Below, piece by piece: positions 14,275 through 14,770 of a stretch of DNA of 14,770 nucleotides. The DNA lies in assembly GCA_002396385.1 (NCBI GenBank), contig DGTD01000068.1, forward strand, positions 1 to 14,770. Reading direction: 5' to 3'. The first letter of the stretch is position 1. Each line of letters opens with the position of its first letter. The notes under the pieces are model-generated. The model saw nothing but the letters and a program-made list of their open reading frames with translations. It was not told the origin of the DNA and made no database searches. Position numbers and translations under genes: made by a program. This DNA comes from Bacteroidales bacterium UBA4345. GTDB taxonomy: Bacteria; Bacteroidota; Bacteroidia; Bacteroidales; Paludibacteraceae.

Positions 14275-14770
14275 ATGAAGTTTAAATATATTAGCACGCT
14301 CTTGGTTTCAATGCTTTGTTTTATGGGCTTGAAAGCACAGGACGAGATTGTGTATGACCAGTATTACTGGAACTACTATTTGGTGAACCCTGCAGTGGCA
14401 GGAGCAAGCCGTTGCTCTCACCTCTTGGGTTCGTTTAACAGAAAGTGGGTTGGTGTTGAAGATGCTCCGTTGACAGTTGATTTGAGTTTCCGTACCCGTA
14501 TCTTGAAGAACCTGGGTATTGGCGCATACGGTTATTTCGACCGTAACGGTAATTCGCTCCGCCAGGGTGGACAGGTTTCTTTGGCCTACCACATCCCTCT
14601 TACACAAAACAGCGGCTTCTTTATGAAAGACCGTGACTTGCAACGCCAGTTGTCGTTCGGTCTCTCGGCTGTGGTCAACCACTATGGCTTCTCGAGTGAC
14701 TTGTTCAGAGACGAGGACGCACAGATGGACCCCGTTATTGATAACGGCGGACGTGACAAGGGTGTATATT
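14275..14770 (+). CDS. PorP/SprF family type IX secretion membrane protein, N-terminal 165 residues (runs off right edge)
   Basis: The product begins with a signal peptide (about M1-A20: K-F-K-Y, then a hydrophobic core, cut near L-K-A-Q), so it is exported. The mature start D-E-I-V-Y-D-Q-Y-Y-W-N-Y-Y-L-V-N-P-A-V-A-G-A-S-R (22-45) is the PorP/SprF pattern of D-Q-Y followed by N-P-A-x-A-G. Next come L-G-S-F-N-R-K-W-V-G-V-E-D-A-P-L-T, then alternating strands such as L-G-I-G-A-Y-G-Y-F-D-R-N-G, typical of an outer-membrane barrel. Family members take part in type IX secretion or anchoring of adhesins. In Porphyromonas, porP is followed by porK, porL, porM and porN; whether they follow here is outside the window. 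It is the only plus-strand gene in the window. Confidence 0.88.
   Translation, partial: MKFKYISTLLVSMLCFMGLKAQDEIVYDQYYWNYYLVNPAVAGASRCSHLLGSFNRKWVGVEDAPLTVDLSFRTRILKNLGIGAYGYFDRNGNSLRQGGQVSLAYHIPLTQNSGFFMKDRDLQRQLSFGLSAVVNHYGFSSDLFRDEDAQMDPVIDNGGRDKGVY

Noticed and set aside
14308..14682. Minus-strand 124-codon frame opposite the porP-like gene
   Set aside because: The plus-strand frame has a signal peptide, a family motif and a promoter; the minus frame is its shadow.
1..14770. CRISPR arrays, tRNA, rRNA and insertion sequences
   Set aside because: I saw no regularly spaced repeats, cloverleaf genes, transposase frames or terminal inverted repeats with target duplications.

Overview
The window looks like chromosomal DNA from a Bacteroidales-type member of the Bacteroidota. 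Four things support this: a complex I operon with fused nuoCD and no nuoE, nuoF or nuoG; several promoter-like elements of the Bacteroidota form (TTG or TTTG, about 19-20 bases, then TAnnTTTG); a PorP/SprF-type protein of the type IX secretion/gliding family; and few Shine-Dalgarno-like start sites. I cannot name the genus.

Layout. Positions 1-7936 (minus strand) hold a tightly packed respiratory complex I operon. In the direction of transcription it reads nuoA, nuoB, nuoCD, nuoH, nuoI, nuoJ, nuoK, nuoL, nuoM, and nuoM runs off the left edge. It encodes the membrane proton-pumping arm and the quinone-reducing connecting module (B, CD, I), but not the NADH-oxidising module. Positions 7937-8572 form a 636-base AT-rich gap upstream of nuoA with two strong hairpins, one terminator-like, and a long inverted repeat. 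Positions 8573-10122 (minus) hold four small genes: two CD225/dispanin-type membrane proteins, an 86-residue helical protein between them, and a DUF2752 membrane protein. Positions 10228-13437 (minus) hold purB (adenylosuccinate lyase) followed by a full-length MsbA-like ABC exporter, ending in a clear intrinsic terminator. Positions 13438-14274 have no confident gene. They contain the purB promoter region with a perfect inverted repeat, a possible decayed reading frame, two hairpins, and a plus-strand promoter with its own perfect inverted repeat. That promoter drives the start of a PorP/SprF-type gene (14275 to the right edge).

How the parts relate. The Nuo proteins form one enzyme that moves electrons from an unidentified donor to quinone and pumps ions. 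PurB acts in purine synthesis, and the ABC exporter probably moves lipid or another amphipathic substrate. The dispanin/DUF2752 cluster has no known role. The most interesting signals are the loss of the usual TM7 lysine in NuoM, the possible attenuator upstream of nuoA, the small membrane-protein cluster, and the two operator-like inverted repeats lying on predicted promoters.
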